Positions 61,909-64,000 of a stretch of 64,000 nucleotides of DNA are shown here, one piece after another; position 1 is the stretch's first letter; each line of letters begins with the position of its first letter. The notes below the pieces were generated by a model. That model saw nothing but the letters and a program-made list of their open reading frames with translations, was not told the DNA's origin and did not search any database. Origin of the DNA: Conexibacter sp. CPCC 205762 (lineage in GTDB: Bacteria > Actinomycetota > Thermoleophilia > Solirubrobacterales > Solirubrobacteraceae). Made by a program: the position numbers and the translations under genes. The stretch covers positions 62,001 through 126,000 of the forward strand of contig NZ_JAUTDN010000004.1 in the NCBI RefSeq assembly GCF_030646155.1, in the 5' to 3' direction.

Positions 61909-62130
61909 TCAGGAGAGCCCGAAGCCGACGCGCTGCTCGTGCGCGTCGGTGCGCACGAACTCGATCTTGCCGAGGTCGAGGAAGAGCGCGCCGTCGTCGG
62001 TCTGCATGTCGTACCAGCCGCTCGCGCCCTTGCCGAGCTCGCCGATCAGGTCGGCGATCTGGTCGCGCGAGGCGCGCACGGGCAACGTCTGGCCATGGAA
62101 GCCGATGATGATCTTCTGCTGCTCAGCCAT
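61909..62130 (-). CDS. Small DUF3107-like protein
   Basis: 73 residues. The beta strand KIIIGFHGQTLPVRASRDQIADLIGEL, the DDGALFLDLGKIEFVRT segment and the closing EQRVGFGLS resemble actinobacterial DUF3107 proteins, which end in a similar RRVGFG. Function unknown. The start overlaps the stop of the epimerase gene (TGATG), so they are translationally coupled. Confidence 0.65.
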   Translation of the reverse strand: MAEQQKIIIGFHGQTLPVRASRDQIADLIGELGKGASGWYDMQTDDGALFLDLGKIEFVRTDAHEQRVGFGLS

Positions 62131-62540
62131 CAGTGTCTCTCCGCGGGTTGGACGATCTCGGTCAGCACGCCGCCGGTCGAGGCCGGGTGCAGGAAGGCGA
62201 CCTTCGAGCCGCGGATGCCGGTGCGCGGCGTCTCGTCGATCAGCCGCAGGCCGGCGGCCTTCAGCGACGCCAGCGTCGCCACGACGTCCTCCACCTGGTA
62301 GGCGACATGGTGGAGCCCGGGGCCCTTCTTCGCGAGGAACTTGCCGACCGGGGTCTCCGGGCCGAGCGGCTTCAGCAGCTCGACGTGGTTCTCGCCGACG
62401 TCGAGCAGGATCGCCTCGACGCCCTGCTCCGTGACGGTCTCACGATGGACGACGGGCATTCCGAGCGCGCTCTCGTAGAGCGCGAGCGCTGCGTCGAGGT
62501 CCTCGACGGCGACGCCGATGTGATCGATGCGGCCGAGCAT
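62130..62540 (-). CDS. mce: Methylmalonyl-CoA epimerase
   Basis: 136-residue vicinal-oxygen-chelate fold enzyme interconverting (2R)- and (2S)-methylmalonyl-CoA in propionate metabolism. It has the typical start RIDHIGVAVEDLDAALALYESALG, metal-ligand His8 (DHIG), VELLKPLGPETPVGKFLAKKGPGLHHVAYQVED with a second His, and a late GVLTEIVQP Glu. Mutase genes are not in the window. Overlaps the DUF3107-like gene. Confidence 0.93.
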   Translation of the reverse strand: MLGRIDHIGVAVEDLDAALALYESALGMPVVHRETVTEQGVEAILLDVGENHVELLKPLGPETPVGKFLAKKGPGLHHVAYQVEDVVATLASLKAAGLRLIDETPRTGIRGSKVAFLHPASTGGVLTEIVQPAERH

Positions 62541-62555
62541 GCGGCCGGAGCATAG

Positions 62556-63653
62556 CTACTCGACGCGTTGCAGCCGCGCGTTGGGCCGCTCGCCGCGGCC
62601 GGCCTTCGCGCACGGCCGCCCGTCGACGCGCACGACGTCGGCGGTGTAGTCGTTCTCGCCGCGGATCAGCGAGGAGCCGACGCCGTAGGCGTCGACCGGC
62701 ACGCCGTCGGCCTCGAAGCGGCCGATCCGCTCGGCGTCGAAGCCGCCGGAGACGACGATCCGCACGCGCTCGTGGCCGGCCGCGTCGAGCGCCGCGCGGA
62801 CGTTCTCGACCAGTCGCACGTTGACGCCGGTCGGCTTGAAGTCGCCCAGCTCGCCCCACAGCGAGCGGTCGACCATCTGCTCGCCGGTGTCGAGGCGGAC
62901 GCCCCACAGCCGCTCGCCGAGCGCGTCGGCGACCTGCAGCGCGGTCCCGACCGAGTCGTTCTCCCAGTCGACCAGCACGGTCACGTTGACCTCGGGGTGG
63001 TAGCGGTCGGCGAACTTCCGCGCCGCCGTCACCGTGTCGCCGCCGTAGGCCGCGATCAGCCCGTGCGGGACGGTGCCGATCCCGCGGCCGCCCCACCACG
63101 ACGCCTGCGCGTCGGTCGAGACGCCGATCGCGCCGGCGACGTGCGCCGCCCAGCCGTCGCCGGTCTGCACGAGCCAGTGGTCGTGGCGGGCGGGGAAGTA
63201 GAGCACCTGCTTGCCGGCAGCCGCCTCGACCACCTCGCGCACGTTGCGCATCACCAGCGAGCGGCGCGCGAGCGTGCCGAGGTAGACGGTCTCGAGGTGC
63301 GCGAAGAGCGTGTAGTCGCCGGCGATCTCCAGCACCGGCTCGCGCGGGGCGATCTCCTCGCCCTCGTGCAGCGCGCGCACCTCGAGCTGGTCCCAGCCGG
63401 GGATCCAGACGCCGTCGTCGCCGCGGCGGCCGGCGCCGAGCTTGAGGATCGCGATCGCCTCGTCGATCCCGCCAAGCAGCGAGTCGCGCTTCTGGAACGC
63501 CTGCACGAGCACCTGCGGATGACGGCCGTCGGCCTCGAGCAGCTGCTTGGTCGAGACGAAGTAGGCGTCGGAGTACCAGCCGTCGCGGATCCGCTCGACC
63601 GGCAGCCGGAAGGTCGCGGGGTCCAGGCGGGTGGGCTGGACGATCCCGCTCAT
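62556..63653 (-). CDS. Nicotinate phosphoribosyltransferase
   Basis: 365 residues of the NAPRTase family; forms nicotinate mononucleotide in NAD salvage. Motifs: GWYSDAYFVSTKQLLE at the N-terminus, FPARHDHW, the GTVPHGLIAAYGGD segment, VDWENDSVGTALQVADALGERLWGVRLDTGEQ, and VSGGFDAERIGRFEADGVPVDAYGVGSSL near the phosphoribosyl site. It is shorter than E. coli PncB (400) and closer to the actinobacterial/archaeal type. Overlaps the M20 peptidase by 4 bp (ATGA). Confidence 0.92.
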   Translation of the reverse strand: MSGIVQPTRLDPATFRLPVERIRDGWYSDAYFVSTKQLLEADGRHPQVLVQAFQKRDSLLGGIDEAIAILKLGAGRRGDDGVWIPGWDQLEVRALHEGEEIAPREPVLEIAGDYTLFAHLETVYLGTLARRSLVMRNVREVVEAAAGKQVLYFPARHDHWLVQTGDGWAAHVAGAIGVSTDAQASWWGGRGIGTVPHGLIAAYGGDTVTAARKFADRYHPEVNVTVLVDWENDSVGTALQVADALGERLWGVRLDTGEQMVDRSLWGELGDFKPTGVNVRLVENVRAALDAAGHERVRIVVSGGFDAERIGRFEADGVPVDAYGVGSSLIRGENDYTADVVRVDGRPCAKAGRGERPNARLQRVE

Positions 63654-64000
63654 CTGAGCAGTTCGACGATCACGTCACGGTAGAAGGTCGCGGCGAAGCC
63701 GAGGTCGCGCACGTCGATCCGCTCGTTGGCGGAGTGGACGAGCGGGGCCGTCTCGAAGCGCGACTGGTGCAGCTGCGGGAAGAAGCCGTACGCGACGCAG
63801 TCGGGGAAGGCGGCGCGGAAGTGGCGCGAGTCGGTGAAGCCGGGCAGGATCAGCGGGACGGTCGCGCCGGCCGGGTCCTGCGAGCCGATCCAGCCGTTGA
63901 TCGCCTCGCGCAGGCGAGAGCCGAGCGGCGAGCCGTTGCCGGAGATGCGCGTGTCCCACTCGATCCGCCAGCCGTCCTGCGGGCCGAGCACCTGCTCGAT
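63650..64000 (-). CDS. M20-family metallopeptidase, C-terminal part
   Basis: The frame is open to the window edge and only the last 116 residues are visible. GFTDSRHFRAAFPDCVAYGFFP, then VHSANERIDVRDLGFAATFYRDVI, are the end of the M20/M25/M40 catalytic domain with its metal-binding His (HSANER). The substrate cannot be told. Upstream partner of the nicotinate phosphoribosyltransferase by an ATGA overlap. Confidence 0.85.
   Translation of the reverse strand: MEQVLGPQDGWRIEWDTRISGNGSPLGSRLREAINGWIGSQDPAGATVPLILPGFTDSRHFRAAFPDCVAYGFFPQLHQSRFETAPLVHSANERIDVRDLGFAATFYRDVIVELLR

Overview
The window is about 73% GC, densely coded on both strands, and reads as the chromosome of an actinobacterium. 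Protein families (7Fe ferredoxin, PAC2 chaperone-like protein, DUF2342 metalloprotease, IleRS of the 'GPPTANG..GVHH' type, LAL-type LuxR regulators, BldC-like and MerR regulators) together with unusually frequent AGA arginine codons suggest a deep-branching lineage such as Thermoleophilia/Solirubrobacterales (Conexibacter-like). That placement is inference. No rRNA, tRNA, CRISPR, insertion sequence or phage gene was recognised.

Left part (1-29 kb) is mostly ordinary chromosome: citrate synthase, an amidase, a 7Fe ferredoxin, the Mrp Fe-S carrier ATPase, a histone-tail/phasin-like protein preceded by LexA-like boxes, a DUF2342 metalloprotease, a secreted matrixin-type metalloprotease with twelve FG-GAP repeats, an inositol-phosphatase-like protein divergent from a UvrD helicase/RecB-nuclease fusion, PAC2 and YhaM-like proteins, a K+/H+ antiporter, a 948-residue LuxR-family ATPase regulator, an MFS exporter divergent from its probable HxlR repressor, a CAP-domain protein, trehalose-phosphatase and a glycosyltransferase.

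The centre (29.7-38.5 kb) is the most unusual region. Two tandem paralogous secreted giants (1411 and 1420 aa) each fuse a phosphodiester-glycosidase (NAGPA) domain, Ig-like and jelly-roll-like regions, a calcineurin-type metallophosphoesterase, a collagen-like stalk and a basic C-terminal tail. Both start at TTG. The first gene of the pair is preceded by a direct repeat matching PhoP/PhoB-type boxes, so a phosphate-scavenging surface machine is a reasonable hypothesis.

The right part (38.5-64 kb) holds HdeD, PolX, thioredoxin, a phosphopantetheinyl transferase, an ArsR/SRPBCC operon sharing a two-operator control region with clpP, a head-to-head junction of two truncated GntR regulators, and ileS. 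Next comes a regulatory island: two MerR proteins with degenerate B12-like domains, a zinc-ribbon/PAS-like protein, a structured leader, an HD-GYP membrane protein and a BldC-like protein. After it come a lipoprotein/hydrolase pair, fumC, a glycoside-hydrolase-like lipoprotein, an acetolactate-synthase-like enzyme, a MaoC hydratase, a 5'-3' exonuclease, an unannotated-size 48-aa protein, ychF-PAP2, methylmalonyl-CoA epimerase, nicotinate phosphoribosyltransferase and a partial M20 peptidase.

Many genes lack a Shine-Dalgarno sequence and instead carry a TANNNT/CATACT -10-like hexamer 6-9 nt before the start codon, which points to frequent leaderless transcription. Others (trxA, clpP, fumC, the two giants) have clear Shine-Dalgarno sites.
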